Shown here: positions 28,229 through 36,082 of the stretch, piece after piece | Layout of the letters: every line of letters starts with the position of its first letter | Position numbering within the stretch: the stretch's first letter is position 1 | From: Marinobacter maroccanus | GTDB taxonomy: Bacteria > Pseudomonadota > Gammaproteobacteria > Pseudomonadales > Oleiphilaceae | Length of the DNA stretch: 64,000 nucleotides | Reading direction: 5' to 3' | Assembly (NCBI RefSeq): GCF_002933275.1 | Contig: NZ_PSSX01000001.1 | Location: 248,001-312,000 of the forward strand | Program-made: the position numbers and the translations under genes | Notes under the pieces: model-generated | Databases searched by the model: none | What the model was told of the DNA's origin: nothing | The model's input: the letters and a program-made list of their open reading frames with translations, nothing else

Positions 28229-30931
28229 ATGGGGCAGTGCGTGAAACCATTCAATGATGGCTGTGCAGCCAACGATGAATTTCAGTCGGCGAATAGTGGT
28301 CTTCAGCGAGGTGAGCTGGTCAGGGATCTTCTCAGACAGCGGGTTCAAATCCCCCCGGTTCCATCTGATTCACTGGCCCGGCCGAGGCTTGATGGCAAGA
28401 TTTCTGAAGCACTGACGTCCAGGAGCGTTCTGTTTGTAGAGGCGCCCTGTGGCTACGGAAAATCCCACGCCGTGGTCAATGCCTTGGGCAGCGCAGACAT
28501 GACCGCTGATCAGGTTCGGTGGGTTGCCCTTAACTCCCAGGATAATGCGCCCTCCCGCTTTCTGACCTTGCTTGCCATCGCCCTGGACCTGCCAGAAACC
28601 CCTGAACAGGGCTTGCAGAGTGGTGCGACCTTCTCGGATACCCTGTCGATGATGCAAGTTGCGCTGGCCCGCAAGAACTCCGGTCAGCCTCGGGTACTGG
28701 TGCTGGACAACCTCCAGAACCTCAGCAACCCCGCTGTTGTGGATCTGCTTCAGCAACTGGTTACTGATTTTCCGGCAGGCTCATCCATTGTACTGATATC
28801 GCGCAAGGCACTGCCTTTCGAAACACACAGTCTCGAGCTGGAAAATCGGTTCATCCGCATAGGGCCAGAAGCGCTCGAGTTCTCCCGTTCGGAAACCTTC
28901 GAGTTTTTTCGGTCGGCCACGACAAACAGCGAACTCACCAGTGTTGCTGTCGACAATCTCTATGACATGACCGAGGGCTGGGCGACGCCGTTGGCCCTTT
29001 ATCGCCGAGAGGTCTACCAGAATATTGAAAGGAAACCGATTCAGGAAACACCAAGCGTTGAACGATTTCTCAAGGAATCGGTCCTTGGCAACCTGACACC
29101 CGGCCAGATGCGTTCGATGCGAGGCATTGCCGAACTTGAGCTTTGTTCCGATGAATTGTTTCTGGCGCTTGAGCCGCTCCTCCCGGAAACCGGTTTCGTT
29201 CCCTCCCAGGCTGTTGAGCGTGGGCTGCCGCTGAAGTCCATGCCGGGTCGTGGGCGTTGGTACCGTATTAATCCTTTGTTGCAGGAATGGTTGAAGTCAC
29301 CGGTAATGGCGGGCTATTCCGAGCGAATGCTGCAGGCGAGTCGGTGGTTTGGCATTCGCGACCAGTTCCCGGAAGCGCTCAAATACGCACTATTGGCTGG
29401 CGATGCCGAGGAAGTTATCCGCATTGCTTCGGAAGGGTCAGAGGCTTTGTTACTGGGGCAGGATACCGCGTCACTTCTTCGCCTTCGCAAGAGTCTGCCG
29501 GTACAACTGCTGGAACGGAGTGTTCGGCTGAGGATTGTCTATAGCTGGGTTCATGCCATTGGCGGCCAGTTCCGCCAGGCCCGAGCCCTGATTGACGGCC
29601 TGGCCGAGCCTGACCAGAAAGAACAGGCGGCACGCATCTGTGCTCTGAGAGCCTTTATCTTGCGGGGTGAGGGCAGTGTTGGCCCGGCCCTGGAAATGGC
29701 GGATCGGGCCCTGGCGGAAGGTGAGCTCAGTACCCAGGGCCAGTTGGTGACCCAGATGGTACGCTCCAGCGCCCTGTGTGCGGCGGGTCGGTTCCAGGAA
29801 GCGCGGGAAGCCAATCGCGCAGCGTCGAGACTGGCCAGGGAAGCAGGGGATTCCGGTTCAGAAGCCCTGGCGGTTTACGCCCATGCCCGGATCGAACTGG
29901 GCAAAGGCGCCCTGAAACACGCAGAGCAGTTGTTGCGCACCGGTCTAGATACCGCCATGCAGGAGCTCTCCCGCCCCGCACGAATTGGGGAGACCCGGCT
30001 GCAGTTGAATCTGGTGTTGGTGCTCTGGCACCAGGGCCGGGAAGCGGAGGCCGACCGTTTGTTGGTTACCTGCGGACGCCATGCCGAACAGACCCGCGAT
30101 TTGGGTCTGCTATTGGCAATGACGATCCGCGTGTTGATGTGCCGTGCCCAGGGCCGGCTCGAGGATGCCTTTGTCTGGATTGGCCGGGCGGAACGTACCA
30201 TGCATTCCTGGCAGGTTGACGAATCGCTGTTCGTACCCGTGCTCGAGGCCCTGAAAGCCAATTGTTGGCTGTCCCAGAACCAGATCGACAGTGCCGACCA
30301 GGCGGTTCGTAAGCTGGCCCCGTATCGGGAGGCTGGCTGCGTGCCGGAGCTGTTCCCGATGATGCCGGGGCTTTTGGACTGCCTGCAGGTGCGGGTCGAT
30401 CTTGCCCGTGGTGACCTTGTCCGGGCCCGGGAAACCCTTCAGGGAATCCGGGAGCGCTACGAAGGAGCTATTCCCTGGGGCGTGGAGTTGCACATGCGCT
30501 TGCTGGAGGCAGTGATCGTTCTGGATGAAAAGGGGCCGGTGGTTGCCGTGAAGATCCTGTCCACCGTGGTTACCGAGGCGGCGGCAGAGCACTTCATCAG
30601 TCCCTTCCGGGAACTGCGCAGTGAGCTCCAGGAACTGATGGTAAAAGGCTTTGGCCAGATGCCGGAGGGTGCTTTCAAAGAGGCATTGGGCGAGCTGTTC
30701 GAGTTGCGGGCCAGTGCAGCCGGTGCTGACACCCTGGCGGAACCGATCAGCGAGCGGGAGCAGGGCGTGCTTGAATTGATTGCCAAGGGGCTGTCAAACC
30801 AGGAAATTGCCGACAAACTGCACATATCCCTTCACACGGTGAAAACCCACGCTCGCCGAATCAATGCCAAACTGGAAGTGAAATCCCGGACTCAGGCTAT
30901 TGTCCGGGCCCGGGAGCTGGGGCTGCTTTAA
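28229..30931 (+). CDS. MalT-like LuxR-family transcriptional regulator (large, ATP-binding)
   Basis: The 900-residue protein has an N-terminal STAND ATPase with a P-loop (VEAPCGYGKSHAVV, about 70-84) and a Walker B-like LVLDNL. A long helical repeat region (about 380-800) is rich in tetratricopeptide-like pairs. The C-terminal LuxR helix-turn-helix (about 835-900) contains ISEREQGVLELIAKGLSNQE and LHISLHTVKTHARRI. This is the MalT/AcoK layout, in which an inducer and ATP drive oligomerisation and DNA binding. It lies 213 bp after the DUF1329 stop, beyond a terminator, and may control that pair. Start ATG 28229 has GGAG 4 nt upstream; GTG at 28241 is possible. Its 3' end overlaps the convergent acyltransferase by 35 bp. 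Confidence 0.9.
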   Translation: MGQCVKPFNDGCAANDEFQSANSGLQRGELVRDLLRQRVQIPPVPSDSLARPRLDGKISEALTSRSVLFVEAPCGYGKSHAVVNALGSADMTADQVRWVALNSQDNAPSRFLTLLAIALDLPETPEQGLQSGATFSDTLSMMQVALARKNSGQPRVLVLDNLQNLSNPAVVDLLQQLVTDFPAGSSIVLISRKALPFETHSLELENRFIRIGPEALEFSRSETFEFFRSATTNSELTSVAVDNLYDMTEGWATPLALYRREVYQNIERKPIQETPSVERFLKESVLGNLTPGQMRSMRGIAELELCSDELFLALEPLLPETGFVPSQAVERGLPLKSMPGRGRWYRINPLLQEWLKSPVMAGYSERMLQASRWFGIRDQFPEALKYALLAGDAEEVIRIASEGSEALLLGQDTASLLRLRKSLPVQLLERSVRLRIVYSWVHAIGGQFRQARALIDGLAEPDQKEQAARICALRAFILRGEGSVGPALEMADRALAEGELSTQGQLVTQMVRSSALCAAGRFQEAREANRAASRLAREAGDSGSEALAVYAHARIELGKGALKHAEQLLRTGLDTAMQELSRPARIGETRLQLNLVLVLWHQGREAEADRLLVTCGRHAEQTRDLGLLLAMTIRVLMCRAQGRLEDAFVWIGRAERTMHSWQVDESLFVPVLEALKANCWLSQNQIDSADQAVRKLAPYREAGCVPELFPMMPGLLDCLQVRVDLARGDLVRARETLQGIRERYEGAIPWGVELHMRLLEAVIVLDEKGPVVAVKILSTVVTEAAAEHFISPFRELRSELQELMVKGFGQMPEGAFKEALGELFELRASAAGADTLAEPISEREQGVLELIAKGLSNQEIADKLHISLHTVKTHARRINAKLEVKSRTQAIVRARELGLL

Positions 30932-31811
30932 GCTCATCAATCCTCGCATCCTTCTCGGCCCAGATCTCACTCACCCAGCGCTGAAACGCGACCCGGGTCT
31001 CCCGGTTGTTTTCGTAATCCATCCCCAAAAACTCGGCGGGAATTTCGCGCGTCCGCACCTCAATAATAATCCTGCGGATCCGCCCACACAGGTAATCCCA
31101 GAAGCCTGCGCGGCCGTCGGGATACACAATAGTGACATCCAGCATGGTATGGATCATCTCGCCCATGGCGCCCAGTACAAACGCGGTACCGCCTGCTCTT
31201 GGTTTCAAGAGGTGCTTGAAGGGTGAATTCTGGCGGTCATGCTTCTCGGGTGTAAACCGGGTGCCCTCCATGAAGTTAAAGATCGTCACCGGAGTGTAGC
31301 GAAACTTTTCGCAGGCAGCCTGGGTGGCCGCCACATCCTTGCCCTTGAGCTCAGGGCGTTTGGCAATCTGTTCTTTGGTGTGGCGGTGCATGAAGGGAAA
31401 GTCCAGTGCCCACCAGGCAACCCCGAGAAACGGCACCCAGATCAGCTGTTTCTTCAGAAAGAACTTCAGCAGGGGGATCCGGCTGTTGAGCACATACTGA
31501 ATGGCGGGAATGTCGGCCCAGCTCTGGTGGTTGCAGGTAACAAAATACCAGTGCTCCCGGCTGAGGTTTTCAACCCCACGCACATCCCAGTGGACCTTGT
31601 GCAGAAGATCCATCAGCAGGTTGTTGAATCCGATCCAGACCCACGCGATGTTGTTCAGGATCACCGTGCAGCCCTTGCGAATGGCGGTAATCGGCAGCAC
31701 GAGTTTAAGCAGGGCGAATACCAGAAGAACAGGAAACAGCACCAACGTGTTACACAGGATAAGCAGGGCCGCCAAAGTCCCCTTCAGCGGCGCGGGAAGA
31801 AAATCGAGCAT
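30897..31811 (-). CDS. Lysophospholipid acyltransferase-family protein (YihG-like)
   Basis: The 304-residue PlsC-fold protein has an N-terminal membrane segment (about 8-40) and acyltransferase motifs: NHQSWADI (HX4D), LIWVPFLGVAWWALDFPFM and the acceptor-binding FNFMEGTRFTPEKHD. The sequence resembles E. coli YihG, a poly(A)- and acyl-transferase-related membrane protein that acylates lysophospholipids. It is 12 bp downstream of the Bax-like gene, same strand. The C-terminal tail (KAAPAPGPGQ) is encoded within the antisense of the luxR gene's end, a 35-bp convergent overlap. Substrate is inferred from family only. Confidence 0.88.
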   Translation of the reverse strand: MLDFLPAPLKGTLAALLILCNTLVLFPVLLVFALLKLVLPITAIRKGCTVILNNIAWVWIGFNNLLMDLLHKVHWDVRGVENLSREHWYFVTCNHQSWADIPAIQYVLNSRIPLLKFFLKKQLIWVPFLGVAWWALDFPFMHRHTKEQIAKRPELKGKDVAATQAACEKFRYTPVTIFNFMEGTRFTPEKHDRQNSPFKHLLKPRAGGTAFVLGAMGEMIHTMLDVTIVYPDGRAGFWDYLCGRIRRIIIEVRTREIPAEFLGMDYENNRETRVAFQRWVSEIWAEKDARIDELKAAPAPGPGQ

Positions 31812-31823
31812 GGGGTAGGGTCT

Positions 31824-32759
31824 CTAACCTTCAGCCGGGTTGGTAGTCAGTGATGATTGGCGGGGCAACAAGCCGGTTGCCGCTTCCGTGGAGGCCAGTT
31901 GCTCAAGGCTGCCCGGCTCCAGGTTACGGACCACGTTGCGGAAATCGTCGTCATAGAATTCCAGGTTGTTGTAATGAATCATTGCCCGGATCTCTTCTAT
32001 ATATTCTTCGCCCCGTTCGGAATAGCCGAGCAGGCCTTCAGCAAGTTCCAGGCCGGACAAAGGAGCATTGTTACGGCGGTCTTTTAGCCGAACGTCCCGC
32101 AACAGCTGGTAGGTGGGGTGGCGGTTCAGGTTCTGGATGTAAGCTCGAACCGACCGGTAAGGCGAGGAGAACTTGGCCACCTCATGGCTGGCGCCATCGG
32201 CACGACTGAGGGGAACCAGACCGCAGCCTTTGGAAAAACACCATTGGCCGAACAGATTGTTGCCCTTGGTCGCAAAACGGGAGGTGCCCCAGGCAGATTC
32301 GTTGGCAGCCTGGGCCAGGATCAGGGACGGAGGAATTACGTCCAGGCGCTTGCGTAAAAGCGCAAACTGCTCGTCGCTGCCTGGCTCGGCGTCCACCCTT
32401 AACCGCTCGGATTGCTGGGCCAGCCAGTTGTATTCTTTGCTGGTCAGCTTGTCCTTGTCAGCAAGGCTGTCCAGGTAGTCGCGTTCAATCAGGATCCGGG
32501 AATTGGCCAGCACAATCCGTGGGTATAGAAACGAGAAGAACGCGGCTTTTTTCTCGGTGGTGTCCCGGTACTGTGAGAAGTCGGGCAGATCGTCATTGGC
32601 CCAATGGGGCAAAGGTGGCAGGGAGGATAATGCAGGTTCGGATCCAGAGTTATCAGAATTGCCCTGGTCAACGTTCGCCTGAGGCGTATAGAAACCACCC
32701 CCGATCGCAAACGCAATCAGGGGAATCATCAGCATGACTGCCCGTTTACCCGCAGACAT
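31824..32759 (-). CDS. Bax-like glucosaminidase-domain protein
   Basis: The 311-residue protein has a signal anchor (about 5-22) and a glucosaminidase (FlgJ/Bax) domain. The family core is LDVIPPSLILAQAANESAWG, where the Glu is the expected catalytic residue, then FATKGNNLFGQWCF and FSSPYRSVRAYIQNLNRHPTY, and the end is YSERGEEYIEEIRAMIHYN. E. coli Bax has this arrangement and is presumed to cut peptidoglycan. The N-terminal linker is rich in Ser, Gly, Asn and Pro. It precedes the acyltransferase by 12 bp. No operon partner explains its job. Confidence 0.87.
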   Translation of the reverse strand: MSAGKRAVMLMIPLIAFAIGGGFYTPQANVDQGNSDNSGSEPALSSLPPLPHWANDDLPDFSQYRDTTEKKAAFFSFLYPRIVLANSRILIERDYLDSLADKDKLTSKEYNWLAQQSERLRVDAEPGSDEQFALLRKRLDVIPPSLILAQAANESAWGTSRFATKGNNLFGQWCFSKGCGLVPLSRADGASHEVAKFSSPYRSVRAYIQNLNRHPTYQLLRDVRLKDRRNNAPLSGLELAEGLLGYSERGEEYIEEIRAMIHYNNLEFYDDDFRNVVRNLEPGSLEQLASTEAATGLLPRQSSLTTNPAEG

Positions 32760-32848
32760 AAAACCTCTCGTTAAAGTCGATATGGCAAGAATTATAACAG
32801 GTTATACGAGAGCGTCTGCCTGTTGGGTTTTGTCCCCTGGTTCTGCGG

Positions 32849-35020
32849 TCAGGGCAGGCGGGTCGCAATGACCAGGCCGATCTGCTCCTCGTTGCCTTCG
32901 GTGGTCCGGAAGCGCAGGTAGAACTGATCCTGGCTGTCGGTATGAAAGCCCTCCAGTACGAGGTTCCCGGCGGTGAACTGCACCTGGCCATCGCCGGACT
33001 GACTGTAGGTCAGGGCGATGTCCGGCAGGTTCTCAAGAGCCGGCTTTGTAACCGTCTCGTTGGCGACGGAATGGGTACTGGTCAGGGCGACTGGTGAAAG
33101 CGTCGCGGCACTGGAGGAATCAATGGTCAGCAACGCATTGTCAAAATGCCGGATGCGGTTTGTATCCGGTGACAGGGCGAAGGCTATGCCCTGAAGCCGG
33201 AAATGACCCGTGGCGGGTGCACTGTTGCCGGTTTGCTCTGCCGCGATCAAAAGTCCGTCACCGAGGGGGCTGTCGTCCAGATTGAACGCCATCAGGGTGC
33301 CGTCCGGTGTGCTGGCGCCTACACCGATGTCTGGTTGCGAGAAATCACCGGATGCGGTGGTGATGTCCAGGTTCAGCCGGCCAATATCCACATCGCCTTT
33401 GCTGAGCCGCGAAGTTCGGTTGCTCAGGGTCCAGGATTCTGTTCGGGTGCCGGTGGGGTCCGTGGTGACATTGCCTGAGTTACCGCGTTGCACCGTTGTA
33501 AAGCTCTGTGATTGGCTGACCGTGCCGCCATTAATCTGCCATTGGCCCACGCCTGCTTCGATGGCCAGGGGCGTTGTCTCGCTGCTGAACCGGGTTCCGA
33601 GGTACAGGGTGTTGTATTCGCGCCCACTCAGAGCGTCCGCGTCGAAGCCTTCCTTGCGAAGCAGATTGATTTCAAGAACCGACAGATACTGGTCTTCCAG
33701 AGTAGCCAGCCGCCGCAACTGGTCGCCGTCAGCTTCCAGCTTGATAGCCTTGCCAGCACTGAAATAGCCGGTGATTACCCGGTCCGGGCCCGTGGTTTCA
33801 TCCACGGGAGCGCTGGTGAAGGCATCCAGGTAGTAGGGATTGCGGGTCCAGCCAATGATTTTCGAGCTGCCACGGCCGGTAATGCTCTGGAACAGTGCCC
33901 GGCCGGCCAGCAAGCGGGTATCTTCCAGTAATGTGGCCGCCCCGGGTGAGGATGAGTGGGTGTTGCGTTCCCAGTCTTCGGAGCCACGCACGAAGAAATT
34001 GTTACCCTCCTGATGAATCAGGGCTTCCCGGTCGTAAGGGATATCGTTTGCCAGAGATGTAACGCGGATATTGAAAGCATCGAAACTGGTGAGCGTCAGG
34101 GCCGGGTAAACATAGCCGGTGCCGTTAACGTCCGTAAGCACCTCTTCCTGTGCGGTGCGAACGCCCCATTGTCCCGACCCACTGATGGAAGGCTCCAGAA
34201 ACGTCTGCCCCAGCTCAATGCCCAGGAATACCGAGTTGTAGTCCGCGGAACTGGCGCTGATCTTGCCCGAGGAGGTCTCGTCCAGCACCGCGTAATCGGC
34301 CATGGCGCTCACGTACCGGGCGAAGTCTCCCCGGTTTTCCAGAACATCCAGGGCACCACCAAGCCCAACATTCGAAGGAATATCAATTTCAAAGTCGTGC
34401 ACCTGATCGGCCAGGGTAGACCAGACATACTTGTTGAGGCACAGCTCGCCACCCTCATCGGCAACGCAATCCATAATGGTCTGGAACTCACCTGCCGTGT
34501 AGCTACTGAGAGTGTTGCGCACCAGATACTCGGAAAATGGGTTCACCTTCACATCCCGGTCGGCATCGGCGGCCAGGGCACGCATGCGGGTATTGCCGTA
34601 ACTGGCATCAATAATCACATCCGGCCCCAGGGGCAGACCGTTGGTGAATTCGATAATGGTGAAGCCTTCGCTGTCGGTGCGGGTGGAAATCGCGGGTTCA
34701 TCAAGCACAGACAGGGCCTGGTTGGTGTAGTAAACACTCACCCTGTCCGGCTGTACGATTCTCAGGTTGCGGCGGGTAGGCTCGCCCTCGCTGGTGACAC
34801 CACCCGGTACTTCCATGGTCACCCGGACTTGATTGCTGGCAAGGCCACCGGCGTTGTTGGAATCGCCGGTGCTACCGGAGCTGAAATCATCAACCGGATT
34901 CTTGTTTCCAGCGAAGTCGTTGGGCTGGCTGGCCGCGCCCTCAATGGCGTCTTCGCCACTTCCGCATCCGGCGGTGAGCAACAGAGTTGAGGAGAGCAAT
35001 AAACCGAGTGTGAAACGCAT
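32849..35020 (-). CDS. Large lipoprotein of unknown function
   Basis: The 723-residue protein begins with a clear lipoprotein signal (LLLSSTLLLTAGCGSG, lipidated Cys19) followed by a Gly/Ser/Asn/Asp-rich linker (about 20-75). The body is beta-rich with Ig-like spacing near the N-terminus (VTMEVPGGVTSEGEPTRRNL and VYYTNQALSVLD) and a strand-turn-strand C-terminal half that ends FRTTEGNEEQIGLVIATRLP. No enzymatic motif was recognised. Asp and Gly-rich loops could bind Ca. It may be an outer-membrane surface lipoprotein. It is monocistronic between the Bax-like and YfaZ-like genes. I do not recognise the family. Confidence 0.8.
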   Translation of the reverse strand: MRFTLGLLLSSTLLLTAGCGSGEDAIEGAASQPNDFAGNKNPVDDFSSGSTGDSNNAGGLASNQVRVTMEVPGGVTSEGEPTRRNLRIVQPDRVSVYYTNQALSVLDEPAISTRTDSEGFTIIEFTNGLPLGPDVIIDASYGNTRMRALAADADRDVKVNPFSEYLVRNTLSSYTAGEFQTIMDCVADEGGELCLNKYVWSTLADQVHDFEIDIPSNVGLGGALDVLENRGDFARYVSAMADYAVLDETSSGKISASSADYNSVFLGIELGQTFLEPSISGSGQWGVRTAQEEVLTDVNGTGYVYPALTLTSFDAFNIRVTSLANDIPYDREALIHQEGNNFFVRGSEDWERNTHSSSPGAATLLEDTRLLAGRALFQSITGRGSSKIIGWTRNPYYLDAFTSAPVDETTGPDRVITGYFSAGKAIKLEADGDQLRRLATLEDQYLSVLEINLLRKEGFDADALSGREYNTLYLGTRFSSETTPLAIEAGVGQWQINGGTVSQSQSFTTVQRGNSGNVTTDPTGTRTESWTLSNRTSRLSKGDVDIGRLNLDITTASGDFSQPDIGVGASTPDGTLMAFNLDDSPLGDGLLIAAEQTGNSAPATGHFRLQGIAFALSPDTNRIRHFDNALLTIDSSSAATLSPVALTSTHSVANETVTKPALENLPDIALTYSQSGDGQVQFTAGNLVLEGFHTDSQDQFYLRFRTTEGNEEQIGLVIATRLP

Positions 35021-35117
35021 GCCTGGCCATCCGTGCAGAAAATACAGGCAAACAGTCTAACAGTCGGATTCTCGGGAAAGCGTGAGGAAAAGCACGAAAG
35101 GGTTATGGAGAGAACAG

Positions 35118-35147
35118 GAAACGGGCCTACAAGACGAGGCCCGTTTC
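35118..35147 (-). terminator. Probable terminator after the YfaZ-like gene
   Basis: A perfect 11-bp stem (GAAACGGGCCT and AGGCCCGTTTC, 35118-35128 and 35137-35147) with an 8-nt loop stands 15 bp behind the YfaZ-like stop. On the minus strand the U tract is short (GTTTC then CTGTTCTC), so termination may be partial. Confidence 0.6.
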
Positions 35148-35161
35148 GGAAAGGCCGGGAA

Positions 35162-35719
35162 TCAGAAGAAAATCTTCATGCCCGCCATAACGCCTTCATC
35201 AAGGTTAACGTCTCGTGAGGAGTTCTCGATATCGGTGTTCAGATAACGGTAGCCGGCAAAGAGCTCGGCGTTACGGATAACGCGATAGCTGCCACGCAGC
35301 TCCAGGCTGGTCATATCGTCGGAATCGCCGAACGAGAGAATGCTCGGCGCGTAGTGCAGGCCACCGGTAAATGACAGGCCGGGCACATTCGGGATGTTCA
35401 CGGTGGCGAAACCACCGAGACCCAGAGCTCCACCGTCGGCACGGCTCTGATCCCAGAAGATGCCACGCATACCGATGCCGGCAGTGGTCGGCAGGTTACC
35501 GATAGCAGTGCGGCCCTGGGCGTGGAAATCTGCGTTGAAGATGTCGCGGCCACCTTCGTGATAGGTGTAGCCGGTGCCAAGCTGGACATCATTGTTGGTG
35601 TTGAAGAAATTCACCTGGCCTTTCACCGAATCGTTGGTGAGGCTGAGGTCGACATCACCTGCAAAGGCAGGCGCGGCAGCCAGTGAGAGAACCATCAGGG
35701 AAATCCGGGACGCTTTCAT
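35162..35719 (-). CDS. YfaZ-family outer-membrane protein
   Basis: The 185-residue protein has a signal peptide (MKASRISLMVLSLAAAPAFA, cleaved before GDVD) and an eight-stranded-barrel pattern: VQLGTGYTYHEGG, IFNADFHAQGR, GLSFTGGLHYAPSILSFGDSDD, AELFAGYRYLNTDIEN and a final GMKIFF with the C-terminal aromatic. It fits YfaZ-type small outer-membrane proteins of unknown function. It is followed by a terminator-like hairpin, so it forms its own transcript. Confidence 0.8.
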   Translation of the reverse strand: MKASRISLMVLSLAAAPAFAGDVDLSLTNDSVKGQVNFFNTNNDVQLGTGYTYHEGGRDIFNADFHAQGRTAIGNLPTTAGIGMRGIFWDQSRADGGALGLGGFATVNIPNVPGLSFTGGLHYAPSILSFGDSDDMTSLELRGSYRVIRNAELFAGYRYLNTDIENSSRDVNLDEGVMAGMKIFF

Positions 35720-35761
35720 ATGTGTGCACCTTTGTTACGTTTTTAGCAGAATTGGCGGTAT

Positions 35762-35815
35762 GTTAACGGGGTGTACCGGGCCACTCAACTTAAATGCCAG
35801 TAAGTCCCCGTTAAC
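35762..35815. repeat. 10-bp perfect inverted repeat with 34-bp spacer
   Basis: GTTAACGGGG (35762-35771) and CCCCGTTAAC (35806-35815) lie between yacG and the YfaZ-like gene, in the upstream region of the latter. It could bind a dimeric regulator at two sites or form a hairpin near the 5' end of the YfaZ-like transcript. Confidence 0.5.
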
Positions 35816-35831
35816 TTTCATTTTTCGCAGG

Positions 35832-36020
35832 TCAGTGCCGGGTGGTCTCGCCGCCCTGGTCCAGATCCTCTGGTGATGCGTTCTCTGCGGGTACCCGGTA
35901 TTCCTCGTTGGCCCAGGCCCCCAGGTCGATCAGTTTGCAGCGCTCGGAACAGAAAGGGCGCCAGGGGTTGGTCTCGGTCCATTCCACGGACTTTTTACAG
36001 GTTGGGCATTCAACGTTCAT
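35832..36020 (-). CDS. yacG: DNA gyrase inhibitor YacG
   Basis: The 62-residue zinc protein has four cysteines in CX2C-X15-CX3C spacing (Cys5, Cys8, Cys24, Cys28) within [14 protein letters not shown] and [12 protein letters not shown], the standard YacG pattern. In E. coli it binds GyrB and blocks DNA binding. ATG at 36020 gives the family start; the frame is open upstream without homology. It is usually found near coaE and pilD; here it is separated from them by four other genes, so the cluster was broken by insertion. Confidence 0.94.
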   Translation of the reverse strand: MNVECPTCKKSVEWTETNPWRPFCSERCKLIDLGAWANEEYRVPAENASPEDLDQGGETTRH

Positions 36021-36082
36021 GGTTGCCTTCGGGGTTTGGAAACGTGTCTGGATGTCTGTGCCCTGATTCAAGCAAACAGCTT

